Shown piece after piece: positions 25,660 to 36,280 of a stretch of DNA of 64,000 bases. The position numbers and the translations under genes were made by a program. This stretch comes from Atherix ibis (Eukaryota; Arthropoda; Insecta; Diptera; Athericidae). Each line of letters starts with the position of its first letter. The first letter of the stretch is position 1. The stretch spans positions 32,771,212 to 32,835,211 of the forward strand of contig OY282609.1 in the NCBI GenBank assembly GCA_958298945.1, read 5' to 3'. The notes under the pieces were generated by a model. That model was not told the DNA's origin and made no database searches. It saw only the letters and a list, made by a program, of their open reading frames with translations.

Positions 25660-26811
25660 CTGGTTGTTCAGAAAGTAATTTCGTTGTTTCCCAACAGAGG
25701 ACATAATTGTATGTTTTCACAACCAACTTCACACTTAAGCCGCATAATCATATATATTTTGACAGCCGACATAGCAAGGCTTGTTGTAAAAAAATTCGAT
25801 TGATTCTGCACAGTAGTTTTTGGTTGATATCCTTTTAAATATGGAAAGTGAAAAACAGCATTTTCGGCATATTTTACTGTTTTACTATAGAAAACATAAA
25901 AATGCTGTTTAAGCAAGAAAAAAATTATCCGATGTGTATGTGAGCGCCTGAACCAAAATTGGTTTCCAAAATCTAGATCCGGCAATTTTTATCTCGAAGA
26001 TGCACCACGTTCTGGAAGGCCATTAGAAGCTGATGAAGACACAATAAATGCATTAATTGATGCAAACTTGCGAATAACAACTCTGAGAGATTAAATTTGT
26101 CGAATCCGACCGTTCATAATCATTTGAAACGGCTAGGTTTAATCTCACAGCTTGACATATGGGTTCCTCATCCTCTTACGTAAAAAAATCTGTGCCGTCG
26201 CATTGACGTTTGTGATTTGCTTCTCAGACGCTAAGAAAATGATCAATTTTTGAAGCCTATCATCACTGGGGACGAGAAATGAGTTGTCTACAACAATGTT
26301 AAGCACAAAAGATCCTGGAGTAGAATAGATGAGCCGGCTCAAAGCACTTCGAAAACCAATATTCACCAAAAAAACGTTATGCTCTCTGTTTGGTGGGATT
26401 TCAAAGAAGTCGTTTATTTTGAGCTTCTATTGAGCAATACAACGATCGATTCTGAAGTGTACTGTCATCAGTTGGACAAATTGAATGATTCACTTTAAGA
26501 AAAAAGGCCAGAATTGGTCAATAGGGAAGGTATAGTGTTCCAACAGGATAATACGAAACCACATACAAGTTTGACCACTCGGCAAAAGCTTTTAGAGCTT
26601 GGATGGGATATACTGCCACACTCACCATACTCTCCGATTATCATTTGTTCCGGTCTCTACAAAAATTTTTAGACGGTAAAACGTTTAATTCAAATGAGGA
26701 GGTCAAAAATAACTTGGATCAGTTTTTTGCCAGCAAAGAACAAAAATTGTATGAGCGTAGAATCATGCTAATGCCAGAAAGATGGCAAAGGATACTTCCC
26801 AGACAACTCAA
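25660..26811 (+). mobile_element. Mariner family A, broken copy 1
   Basis: The left end GGTTGTTCAGAAAGTAATTTCGTT and right end ACTTCCCAGACAACTCAA are inverted repeats that match those of the copy at 43.3 kb. The plus-strand frames encode a mariner DD34D transposase with breaks: LEIGWDILPHSPYSP, then DYHLFRSLQKFLDGKTFNSNEE and LMPERWQRI. The usual C-terminal tail is missing: the coding region jumps directly into the terminal repeat at about 26795. Several stops and frameshifts make it inactive. Confidence 0.85.
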
Positions 26812-26829
26812 TAGTTTTATTTATATTTC

Positions 26830-27500
26830 AAAACTATTTACTATTTAAGATGTAAGAATTTCTTTTCTATCTAAGTGGAAAAAAGCGAATATTTTATAGA
26901 GTTAGTTATACGGTTTGTCCATTTATTGTATTTCTAAAAGTTAACAATAAGTAAAATAATACTTCTACTTAAAAAAAATACACACAGGGAAATGATACTA
27001 AAACCTTAATGTGTAAGTTGACATTTTTAACATTTTTAATTAAAGAATTAATTATATTTACTACTAATAATTTTCTAACATTTTAGTTATTATTAATTTT
27101 AAGTAAATTTTTTTAAGAAACGCAAAAATATTTATTTTGCAATTTTATTCAGATTTTAAATTCCAACAGAATTAAGAAAATTAGTCATCATATTCAAAGA
27201 GCTTAAAAGGTTTTTTCTCTGAATTGGTAAAATTTTACTTAATAATTTTTCATTCTCAAATACTGAAACTTCAAAATATTGATGCAAACAAAACCGTATA
27301 ATCAAAATACTAATTTCGTATTACAAAGACAATACTTTAGAAAAAAAAAACAACTTTATTCTTAAGAAATATTTAAGTAAGCTTTATTGAATTACTTAGA
27401 ATTCTGACAAATAGCCAAACTTTGTTGAATGATTAATTTCAAGAGTAAAACTACGCAATTAAAGAAATTCAAAACAGTTGAACAAATAGACAATAGTCTA
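26830..27500. other. Gene-free AT-rich stretch before peptide gene 2
   Basis: No exon or element recognised. The last 150 bp show patchy similarity to the segment upstream of the peptide gene at 33.7 kb, including ACAAATAGA and TCTATGCACTG. Confidence 0.4.
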
Positions 27501-27511
27501 TGCACTGTAAG

Positions 27512-27628
27512 TATAAAACCGGGCCTTTCTTACAATAAACTCTATAGTTGATGATACATTTAGCATGATAACAATAAATTAATCAAATTCAGCATATTTT
27601 AAATAGAAAAAAAATAAATACAATTAAA
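27512..27628 (+). promoter_or_regulatory. Promoter and 5' UTR of peptide gene 2
   Basis: GTATAAAA at 27511 (TATA box) lies 117 bp before the ATG, preceded by AGTCTATGCACTG and followed by CCTTTCTTACAATAAACTCTATAG. The same order (AGTCTATACACTG, ATATAAAAGC, GCCTTTTTCGGAATAAAAC, CATAGACTG) is found before the gene at 33672, showing the two promoters share ancestry. Confidence 0.6.
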
Positions 27629-27910
27629 ATGAAGCTTCTCATGTATTTGATAGCCATTGTGATTAGTTTGACAATGGTTCAGGTAAGCACTAAACCAAAT
27701 TTTGTTTATTATTTTTTTTTTTAAAAAAAGCCTTTTTATATTGGAAAAATTCATTTTTAGGCTTGTCGATCAGGTTATCGCCGAACATTTTTCGGTTGTA
27801 AAAGAATTAAATACCCAAGACAATTTAATCGTACAATGTGGATACCCTCAAGACAATTTAATCGTACAATGTCGATACCCTCAAGATGGAATCAAACAGT
27901 TCGTTTTTAA
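27629..27910 (+). CDS. Cationic secreted peptide gene, two exons (member 2)
   Basis: Exon 1 (27629-27682) is 18 codons, MKLLMYLIAIVISLTMVQ, a signal peptide. A 78-bp phase-0 intron (GTAAGC to TTTTAG) follows. Exon 2 (27761-27910) encodes 49 residues starting ACRSGYRRTFFGCKRIKYPR. The precursor is 67 residues. The mature part has 10 Arg and 2 Lys and no Asp or Glu, so its net charge is about +12; it has two cysteines (CX11C). An eight-residue unit, RQFNRTM(W/S)IPS, is present twice in tandem, matching a 33-bp DNA duplication. It carries three N-X-T glycosylation sequons and ends VRF. AATAAA overlaps the stop codon. Close in exon structure, signal and promoter to the gene at 33672. Not a family I recognise; antimicrobial or secreted effector roles are inferences. 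Confidence 0.7.
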
Positions 27911-28106
27911 TAAAGTATTTATAACAAAAAAATTTTTTGAAAATATTTTAATATGTTAAAAAGTAAGATAATATTTAGTGAGATAAATAAATAAAATAAA
28001 AATTAAGTTATTCAAAGGTTTATAATTAAAAAGAAAAGAAGTAAAACCTTTACACTTGTGGGTATGAACCCAATAGCTTAATTTAGCTTATCTTTTTTTA
28101 ATAAGA

Positions 28107-28990
28107 TATATTGGGTGTAAGGGAAAGTTCTGTCGTTTTTTTTTCTAAAGAAAAAACTTAATTTTTTTTTCACTTTTTATTCAAAAATTAATAAAAAAAA
28201 TAATTTTTCTTGTTACGTGCGGTCTAGCATTGTCATGGTGAAGAATTACACCATTTCTGTTGGCCAAATATGGACGTTTACGTTGAATTTTTTTTATTCA
28301 AAACATCAAGTGGCGAACAGTAACGATCAGCATCGACCGTATAATTTTCTTTCAGCAACTCATAGTGGACAACATAACTTTCTTTTGATGCACGCCAGCT
28401 TTAGGTGTGGTCGGTGGTATCTCCCCTTTGTAAACATATGCCCTTTTTCTTACCACATGTTTATAAATGTCCCCACTTTTTATCACCAGTCACCATGTGG
28501 TCCAAAAACGGTTTCCTTTTGTGACGAACAAGATTTGAAGAATATATTGAAATTCGATCCATTAAATTTTTTTCGCTTAATTCGTGTGGCACCCAAACTG
28601 AGAGTTTGGACACAAAACCAAGCCTTTTAATGTACTTTAAAGCAGTTGTCTGATAAATTACAAGTGGCCTTCAACTTCTGTGAAATTTAACATGAGATAT
28701 GTCTTGATCATACTGCGTTGCACTTCGTCATTGACATCTGATGGCCTTCCTGATCTCTGGGTTCATCTTTCAAAGAAAAACCAGCCGAAGGAAATTTCGC
28801 AAACCATTTCTGACATGTTCGAGCTGTTACTGCGTCTTCTTCAAACATGCCACATAAGTTTTTTTTGCCTCCATCGCATACAATGTAATAAGTGCACTTT
28901 TTCTTCACACATGTTGACTGTTTACAAATTTTAAAAGAAAACTGACAAAAATACGAAAAAATGTGTATAAACCATCAATCATACAGTAAT
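28107..28990 (-). mobile_element. Mariner family E, broken copy
   Basis: Minus-strand frames give the N-terminal mariner HTH region (MFEEDAVTARTCQKWFAKF, then FSLKDEPR) from about 28900 downward, followed by LGFVSKLSVWVPHELSEKN, which is the standard PHELSEKN linker, then KPFLDHMVTGDKKW and CNSSP-type blocks with stops. The left end TTGGGTGTAAGGGAAAGTTCTGTCGTT at 28110 looks like a terminal repeat; the matching right end was not resolved. The catalytic second and third aspartate blocks are missing, so it is an internally deleted relic. Confidence 0.75.
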
Positions 28991-29198
28991 CTAACGGTTT
29001 AAATCGATATCAGTCGAATCAGAATTCTCGCTAAGAATCGACAACGCATACAAGTGCAAGTGTTCAAAAACGTACTTTTAGAGGTAGTTTTTCTTAAAAT
29101 TACTTCAAAGAATTTAATTTATTTAAACATTAATATACGTATTTGGAATTTAAAAAAGAGATCAATAAATTTTAAGAAAAAAGTCAACTGTTTATAAT

Positions 29199-29566
29199 AG
29201 CTGTATTCGATTGGACCCAATTTACTACTGCAGTAGTTGTGTAACTGTCATCATCTACTGTACCTCGAACAGAGCAGTAGATTGTCGCAGTAGTTGCGTA
29301 TACAATTTACGTTAGATGGATTCTAGCTGCTAAAGTGAAAATAGATAGTTTTGCGGGTTCGTTGGTTATGTTGAAGTGTCATATTTTTGTCAGTATTGTT
29401 TATGTGTGAATAAAATCAGTTTTTATAGTTTATATGTGAGTAAACTCAGTATTGTTGTTGACTATTTTGAGGTTATATTTTACTGCTGACAGTAAATTGT
29501 TCATTTTGTTGAGAATCTACTGCGAACTACTGCACAGTAGCAAAATTGGTCCAATCGAATACAGCT
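29199..29566. mobile_element. MITE-like element with 23-bp terminal inverted repeats
   Basis: The element begins AGCTGTATTCGATTGGACC and ends with its reverse complement, with inverted repeats of about 23 bp (one mismatch). It is flanked on each side by AAT, a 3-bp target duplication. It has no coding capacity and contains several CTACTG / CAGTAG palindromic motifs. A 3-bp duplication and short length suggest a PIF/Harbinger-type MITE, and a Harbinger transposase fragment lies 7 kb away; a link between them is unproven. Confidence 0.75.
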
Positions 29567-30436
29567 AATATTTTACAATTTTTATGCCATAAATTCACAC
29601 ATAATTTTGTTATTTTCATAACCCACTTTATATCGACTCTTTGTAGTAACACCTGTAAAATGTAGCAATAAGTATCTAGTAAACATGAAAATTTTCGAGC
29701 ATTTTAGAATGACTATCTAAATAAATTTTAAAATATTAAATGTTTGTTAATAAGTTCACATCGATTTAATTAAAATTGAGTTTATGTTTTTATGAAAAAA
29801 TCAATTTTAATGGTATCGAAATATATTATATTTGCGGTTTCTTTACAGAGATGGTAAGTCTTCAACTTATTTTGTTTATTGATTGCCATAAATGACTTTT
29901 TCCAGGAATTTCCCTTAAGTTCTTATTTTATAGAAATGTTGCAGCTGGTTCTTTGCAGTGTTTTTGAAAAAGGAAATTTTGATGGGAAATGTTTTTTCTC
30001 TTTTCTTCAATTTTCTTGCAAGCAAATCGTTTTTTGATAGTTTTGGTAAATTTCCCTTGTTTGCAAGAATAAAAAAATATAAAAATTTGAAAATTTCCTT
30101 TAAGGTCTTTTTTATACGATAAAATTTTATGTAAAAGGTATAACATTTTCTTTTGATAAAAAAATTAGTTGTGATGCATTATTTATTTTTAGGAAATTCT
30201 TGGAATTTTTTTTTTAAAATGATGAACAACGATTTCGGTGGGGGAAAGAGGGTATGTATACAAAAAAAAGTGAATATTTTATTTTAGAAAAGGTCCTTTT
30301 ATAGAAAAAAAAACAATATTTTTGTTGCATTTTTAACCACTAGTTATTTGAAGTACTTGAATGTTAAATGTCATCACGAATTGACAGTTTGTTAGTTGAA
30401 AGTCTAAATTTTACGGAATGGTAATCCATACGCTGG

Positions 30437-30501
30437 GAAATATTGAGAACTTACTTCCAAAATAATTCGTTCCTGGGAAATATTGAGAACTTACTTCCAA
30501 A
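30437..30501. repeat. 31-bp direct tandem repeat
   Basis: CTGGGAAATATTGAGAACTT and the following CTTCCAAAAT occur twice (about 30433-30464 and 30474-30503), immediately before the transposase start of the element at 30502. It is a local duplication in the element's 5' untranslated region. Confidence 0.75.
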
Positions 30502-31409
30502 ATGGTGAGTCTTCAACCCAAACTGTTCAAAAATGAGCAAAGATTGAATGCCATCACGTCAACTTGTGGCCAAATTCGTGAAGCGAGTTCGCGAAACTGG
30601 TTTGTTGGTTGCCAAAGCAACTCGTTCCCGCTCTAAGACAGTGCGTACGACCGAGAATATTGCCGCCGTTGCTGAAAATATCCGTGATCATCCATCAACA
30701 TCTACTCGTTATTGTTCTCAGGAATTGACATTTCTCGCCCTGGGCTCAAGATCAATTGACTGAAGATGAGCATTTTTACCGAAAAATCATCTTTTCGGAT
30801 GAGGCCCATTTCCACCTCGGTGGGTATGTCAACAAACAAAATTGTCGCATCTGGGGCTCAGAAAATCCATACGTCACCATGGAAAAGCCGATGCATCCAC
30901 AACGAGTCACGGTTTGGTGCGGATTTTGGACTGGAACATTCATTGACCCGTTTTTCTACGAAAACGATGAAGGAGCCGCCGTTACGGTCAATGGTGAGCG
31001 CTATCGTGGCATGCTCAATGAATTTTTGTTTCCATAAGTTGAAGAGAATAGCATGGACGACATTTGGTTTCAACAGGACGGGGCCACTTGCCACACAGAC
31101 AACGTAACAATCCAACTTTTGGCCACTGCTTTCGAAAACCGAATAATCAGCCGAAATTCTGATGTCAATTGGCCGCCTCGGAGCTGTGATTTGAGCCCGC
31201 TGGATTATTTTCTGTGGGGAGCCGTTAAGGATAAATGTTACGCAAGCCATCCAGAGATAATTGAGGCCTTGAAACACAAAATCAAAGTTGCCATTGAACA
31301 GATACAGGCCCAGATATTCGAAAATGTACTGAAAAATTGGGTCGAGCGAATGGGGTACTGTAAGGCCAGTCGTGGCAGTCATTTAAATGATGTTGTGTTT
31401 CATTCTTAA
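30502..31409 (+). pseudogene. Tc1/mariner-superfamily transposase, family F, near-intact
   Basis: Starts ATG at 30502 (MVSLQPKLFKNEQRLN), then shifts frame into an HTH-type region (QLVAKFVKRVRETG, then TTENIAAVAENIRDHPSTS). An internal deletion plus frameshift near 30740 removes the end of the DNA-binding region. The catalytic core then runs almost unbroken: IFSDEAHFHLGGYVNKQNCRIW, WFQQDGATCHTDN and RSCDLSPLDYFLWGAVKDK hold the acidic triad. Just one stop (TAA at about 31036) interrupts it, before a C-terminus ending LNDVVFHS. The family is widespread in insects. Not functional as it stands, but young by comparison with its neighbours. Confidence 0.82.
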
Positions 31410-31599
31410 TTTCAAGGTTCAATCTTTCTAATAAAACCGGAATTTAAAAATATATAAACTAGTTTCTTTTTTTATTCACTTTTTAAAATGCAACTTTTAA
31501 ATGGTCCACCCTATATTTTCTTATAAAATTGTTGATGAATTGAAATAAATATTTTCTTGTTTGTTTTTATCCCAATTCCACCCCCTCCCTTTCCCTTCC

Positions 31600-32490
31600 T
31601 TCGTATTACATGGTATATTCATGAATATCTAGTTTGTCCCCGTCAAAGTAATCCCCAGATATTATACACTTGTGCCAACGTTTTTTCCAATCCTCGAGGC
31701 ACTACAAAAATCATTTTTTGTGATCTTGTTCAGCTCCTCCTTCGATGCCGTTTTTATCTCCTCCATCGTAGCGTAGCGTCGTCCTTTCATGGGGCTCATC
31801 AGTTTCGGGAACAAGAAAAAGTCACAGGAGGCCAGATCTGGGGAATACAGTAGCTGCGGCATTATTAGTGTGTTGTTTTTTGAAAAAAAAATCGGCGACA
31901 AGCAACGATGCGTGAGCAGGGGCGTTATCATGGTGCAAAAGCCAATTTTTGTTCTTCCACAAATCCGGGCGTTTCTGGCGGATTGCTTCGCGCAACTTGC
32001 AGGTAATATTCCTTATTGACCGTTTTACCCTGTGGAAAGAACTCACGATGCACTACACCCCTGGAATCGAAGAAAACTTTATGCAAAACCTTCACATTCG
32101 ACCGAACCTGGCGCTTTGTTCGGTCTTGGCTCGTGCGGCAGCTTCTATTGGGATGATTGAGCTTTGTTTTCCACGTCATCAGTTATGACCCTCTGAAGCA
32201 AATTTGGGTCGTCCCGCACAGAGTCCAACAGCTCCTTAGCAATGTTAATGCGATGCTGTTTTTGGTCGAAATTGAGCCAAAATCGAAGACGAGCCAAAAC
32301 ACGTGCAAGCAAAGCAGCTGTCAAAAATTAACTGAAAATTCAAAATAGCCGAACTTGTCGGCATAAGTGAGAGACATGAGTACCAACATAACGCCACAAA
32401 AAATCGAAAATCGAATATACGTAACCCGCGGAAATCAAAATTCGCGAAATTCAATATTCAAAATTTTTTGAACAGACCTCGTATTTCCGG
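31600..32490 (-). mobile_element. Mariner family D, internally deleted copy
   Basis: On the minus strand the 5' end (GAGGTCTGTTCAAAAAATTT near 32488) is followed by about 200 bp of untranslated sequence shared with 23.03-23.23 kb, then coding blocks: FDQKQHRINIAKELLDSVRDDP, RGVVHREFFPQGKTVNKEYY, WLLHHDNAPAHASLLV, YSPDLASCDFFLFPKLMSPMKGRRY and a C-terminus RWHKCIISGDYFDGDKLD. The first about 110 residues of transposase are missing and frameshifts are present. Second and third catalytic aspartates (HHDNAPAH, PDLASCD) remain. Confidence 0.85.
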
Positions 32491-32499
32491 TTTGCTTTT

Positions 32500-33540
32500 T
32501 TATTGTAGGAGGTCAGGAGCCACTACCTCAGCACCACGGCAAGAAAGGCCATAAGGCGACACGAGAGATCGTCAGATGTTTATATTTCATATGCTATCAC
32601 ATTAGCAAAACTTAATTACAATTTAGTACTAAAAATTCATAAGATGGAAACGGTTAGATAAAAATAAGATTTTGGTTTTTACTTTTTTTTTTAAAAGACC
32701 TAAGTGCGTTAGGACTTTATAAAGAGGGCTTGGGTATAAAAAGAAAGGGTTTAATAGTACTGACATAGGTGGGATCCTGCCAGCGAAAAAAAACAAAGAT
32801 AAGGCGGCTTGACGATATACAAAATTGAAAGAGCAACTCCGTAATTTTTGCAGGAGAAGTAAAGGTTATTAAACAGGAAGTCGTGTGTTAGCGCAACATG
32901 ACCAATTCTTACCTTGAAAAGTATTCTTGCTCAAAATTTAAGATTGGTTTCCAATTCTAGTATTTCGAGAAAGAGAGAAATATTGCTCCCATCTCTGAGA
33001 TTGACACTTGCTGAACAGCTGAGGTCAGAATCAAGATTGTAGGCATAGCTTGATATTGATAAGAATAAATTTCCACCAAATAATCAAAAAAAAAAAAATA
33101 TTTCGATTATCCATTGATAGTTTTATTGAATTTGCAGCTTGCATTAATATTAGTTGACTCAATATACATAGTTAATTACAAGTTTCCTTTTAATAGTGAA
33201 AATACTTTTTGTTCATAAATCATTTGAACTGAAATTTGCATAATTTTATACGAGACTGTAAAATAAATAAATTTCACTAAAAGTAACGTTGGTTTTTGTA
33301 AAACATCAAAACCGGGAATAAATCGATAAATAAACTTCATTTTTTTATAAGTTAATAATTCGTTTCCAATATCAATTTTGTTTAAAACACGAAACATTTA
33401 GAATACAGAAGAAATCCGATAAAAAGAACGAAAATATTCACCAAACAAATATCATTTTTAAGAAATGTTCCACTAAGTATTCTGTAAATTAGAAAGAATT
33501 ATGTCAAGTAATCAAACAGATCAATCTGTACAAATAGATG
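32500..33540. other. Gene-free stretch before peptide gene 3
   Basis: No coding exon recognised. Part of the last 150 bp corresponds to the region upstream of peptide gene 2. Confidence 0.4.
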
Positions 33541-33559
33541 AAAGTCTATACACTGCAGA

Positions 33560-33671
33560 TATAAAAGCATGTCTGCCTTTTTCGGAATAAAACCCATAGA
33601 CTGTGGTAAATCAAGTACGTTTGAAATAAATTTATCAATTTTAGTGTGCATTTGATTATAAGAGGAGCAAT
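33560..33671 (+). promoter_or_regulatory. Promoter and 5' UTR of peptide gene 3
   Basis: TATAAAAGC at 33560 lies 112 bp before the ATG, in the same setting as the TATA box of the gene at 27629 (117 bp before its ATG). Shared flanking words include ACAAATAGA, AGTCTATACACTG and a pyrimidine-rich GCCTTT segment. Confidence 0.6.
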
Positions 33672-33879
33672 ATGAAACTGCTAACATATTTTTTGGTAAT
33701 TGCGATCAGTCTAGAATTGATTCAGGTAAGTTTTAAACCAATTTGATTTTTACCAGAGAAAATTCGTTTTTCTTTACAATTTAAAAATTCATTTTTAGGC
33801 ATGTCGAACGGGGTCCGGTTGTAAAAAAATTGTAAAAAGACGGCTTGAACGTTTAAGACCAACAAAGAGAAGATTTTGA
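33672..33879 (+). CDS. Cationic secreted peptide gene, two exons (member 3)
   Basis: Exon 1 (33672-33725) is 18 codons, MKLLTYFLVIAISLELIQ, matching the signal exon of the 27.6-kb gene at 9 of 18 positions with mostly conservative changes. A 73-bp phase-0 intron (GTAAGT to TTTTAG) follows. Exon 2 (33799-33879) encodes 26 residues starting ACRTGSGCKKIVKRR and ending in TKRRF. The precursor is 44 residues and the mature peptide about 25, with 7 Arg, 4 Lys and a single Glu (net about +10), two cysteines (CX5C) and a helix-prone basic tail. The Ala-Cys-Arg start, Gly-Cys-Lys motif and RF end are shared with the other gene, while the rest differs in length and sequence. Function unknown; an antimicrobial or effector-like secreted peptide is inferred. 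Confidence 0.7.
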
Positions 33880-35460
33880 TTTGTTAAAACCATTCTCTTC
33901 TAATAAATAATTAATAAATAAAATTATTTATATTTTGAAGATGAATAAATGAATATATTTTCAATATTTTAAAGGAACTCATTTCCACTGTTCAATTTTT
34001 AAAGGAACTCATTTCCACTGTCAAGTCAAAATTTTTTAAATAAAAATCATCAGTTTTGAAGACTAATGTCATTACGTGTATGATCTATTATAATCGAGAC
34101 TCATTATGATAATATTTTGTTTGCGTTTTGGATAAAAAGATTATATTTATTAATAATATTGTTTAAAATATCACATTTAATACTGAAGAACCTGCCGCAA
34201 TCCATATATAGAATATATGGAACCGATGATCATGATTAATAATTTTTTTTAGATAGTTGCATAATAGAGAAGATTTGCTGATATTTAGTTAATCCCATTT
34301 ATAAAAGGAGATATTTTTTTAGAGAGTAAGTAGTAACGCGATACCTGTGAAAGATCGGATGCCATCGCGAGTGGAAATAATTTTTCTTGCATCTACCACA
34401 TTATATGGTATTCAGCCAAGTTACTGACAATATTATCCTCAGATGTATTTGCCAGCCACTGGCACTCAATATCTATTGATTTGGGGTTCAAAAATTTATT
34501 TGCAGATACTATCCAGAGAAGATCGCAATTACGGTAATATCATTCCTGCTTTTTACACTAAATTTGGGATCCGTTTCCAATTGCTCAAGGCTCCATTTAG
34601 AGAAAGCTTCACGAAGTATGGTTGTAAACCCAATTGTCTTCGCAATATTCGCCCAGTCTAAGTCGCGGAAAAGCCCCTATTCTTGGAAACGACGCAGAAT
34701 TGAGAGGTTATGGTTTTCATGCACATTTTGAGCCCAGCATATTATGGTTCAACTAAGGATTTCGCTAACGTATCGGACACTGACCGATTGGTAACTAAAC
34801 CAGAATATCTGACGAACATGGTTAAATGCTGCTGATAGAGTATCTTTTATATCTTTACCATATCACTTCTGATATTTTTGTGATCCAAAAGAAGTTGTCT
34901 AGAAATAATTAGGAAACGTTGGTGGTTTACAACTTTGGTTGGGAGGGAAGGAAAATTTTTTATTTTGTTCAGAACAGTGAAGGGTTGATTGGTTTGATTG
35001 TTCTTGTGGCTGATTATTTTTTATTGTGGTTGTGTCTGGTTCTTTTTGTAAGCTTAGGGGTTTGTCATAGGTAAAAGAGTCGATTAGAGCGTAAAGTTGT
35101 GCTTTTTCATCCTAGAAGTAAAATTCGGGGTTCCAGAGTGAAGTGAAAAGTAATGGATTCGTCTGATGAAGAGTATTTTGGTTTTCCCAATGCTTTAAAT
35201 GTTTTTATAAAAGAAAAAGAATTTGAAAGCATTCTATAAATTTAAAAAGGAACGAATTTGGTAAATTTCATCATTTATATTAAGATTTAATATGCCAAAT
35301 TTTAAGACTTGTACCACATTCTCGAGAATATTTCTATGAAATTAAATAAAAACTGAACCAATTTTATTAAAATACTAATAATTTCGTGCGAACGATTAAT
35401 TGTAACTCTCAAGTAAGTAGAATTTTATTTTAAGATGTTTTAAATTATTTTATTCAATGG
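33880..35460. other. Gene-free stretch with short duplications
   Basis: A 27-bp unit containing TTTTAAAGGAACTCATTTCC is repeated in tandem at about 33970-34020. A 72-codon frame at 34443 has no recognisable domain and is not supported. Confidence 0.4.
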
Positions 35461-35467
35461 CGTATAC

Positions 35468-36280
35468 TCATACTATACATAAAAGTACATCAATAAATCT
35501 ATAAACTTGTCCGACGAATTGGTGATAGTGATTATGTGGTGTTGGACGATGGTGTGGAATATATGTGCGAGCTTTTGGTGTATTTTGTGGTTTTCCATAA
35601 ACATATTTGTATAAAACATTTTTAATTTTTGGCTTCAATTTACGAATATGCAACAGTTAACAAAAAAGCCCCATCTTTGTGCAGCTCGTTGTTTTTTCTG
35701 AAGTTTTTCTTTCAGCAACAGCAATTTGCGTTTTTCAATATCCAACAGTTGAGCGGTACTACTCAATTTATAATATATTAAAGCTGTCCTTGTCTTCAAT
35801 TTATAATATTGTATATTAAAGCTGTCCTGGTTTTCTTCTTGAAATTCAATGCGTCCTTTTTGTGCTTTAAATTGTCTCTTATATATTTGTACATACTTCA
35901 TCAGTTCTTTTAAAAACAGAAGTGACTTGAAGTACATCCAACTGGCAGTAATTTTTAATTATCTGTTATCACCAGACTTTGGAATTGGAATTTGCGTAGC
36001 TCATTCCGGAATAAGCTTCATGTTTTTCCAAATCTCCCTCAAAAGAAAACTAATAAACCAAATTAAAACAATGTTACTAAACATAACTATATTTTTATTT
36101 AGATATTTGACAGGTGGAGTATCAATCATACCATTGGGTTTTTTGTTTAGACTAGATAGACCAACAGGTTCAGCTATTGTCAAAGAAACGTGGCAAGCTC
36201 TATGGGAAGTGATGCTGGTATTTGTGCAACTTCCCAAATTGCATCGGTGCTATTCGGATCAAGTGCCCTGAAAATTCTGT
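35468..36280 (-). other. Unresolved ORF cluster, possibly a fast-evolving gene
   Basis: Three sizeable minus-strand frames follow one another: 36237-36001, 35937-35635 and 35653-35468. The middle one (100 codons) is lysine/glutamine-rich and coiled-coil-prone, with KLLLLKEKLQKKQRAAQRWG. The last is rich in His/Pro/Tyr (RTYIPHHRPTPHNHYHQ). Clean splice sites to join them were not found. The plus strand of the upstream part is also open (140 codons, and a second frame with SMGSDAGICATSQIASVLFG), so strand is uncertain. A duplicated segment of about 33 bp lies within 35760-35825. No family recognised. Confidence 0.25.

Noticed and set aside
28217..28630. 137-codon plus-strand frame
   Set aside because: Antisense of mariner family E; the minus strand shows the known transposase blocks.
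29810..29853. Short signal-like start (MVSKYIIFAVSLQ) followed by a GTAAGT donor, considered as another peptide-gene first exon
   Set aside because: No second exon with the Cys motif was found downstream and the codon number before the donor does not match the 18-codon family design.
30858..31382. 174-codon minus-strand frame
   Set aside because: It is the antisense shadow of the transposase catalytic domain encoded on the plus strand.
34443..34661. 72-codon plus-strand frame
   Set aside because: No recognisable domain, no signal or splice context; indistinguishable from chance.
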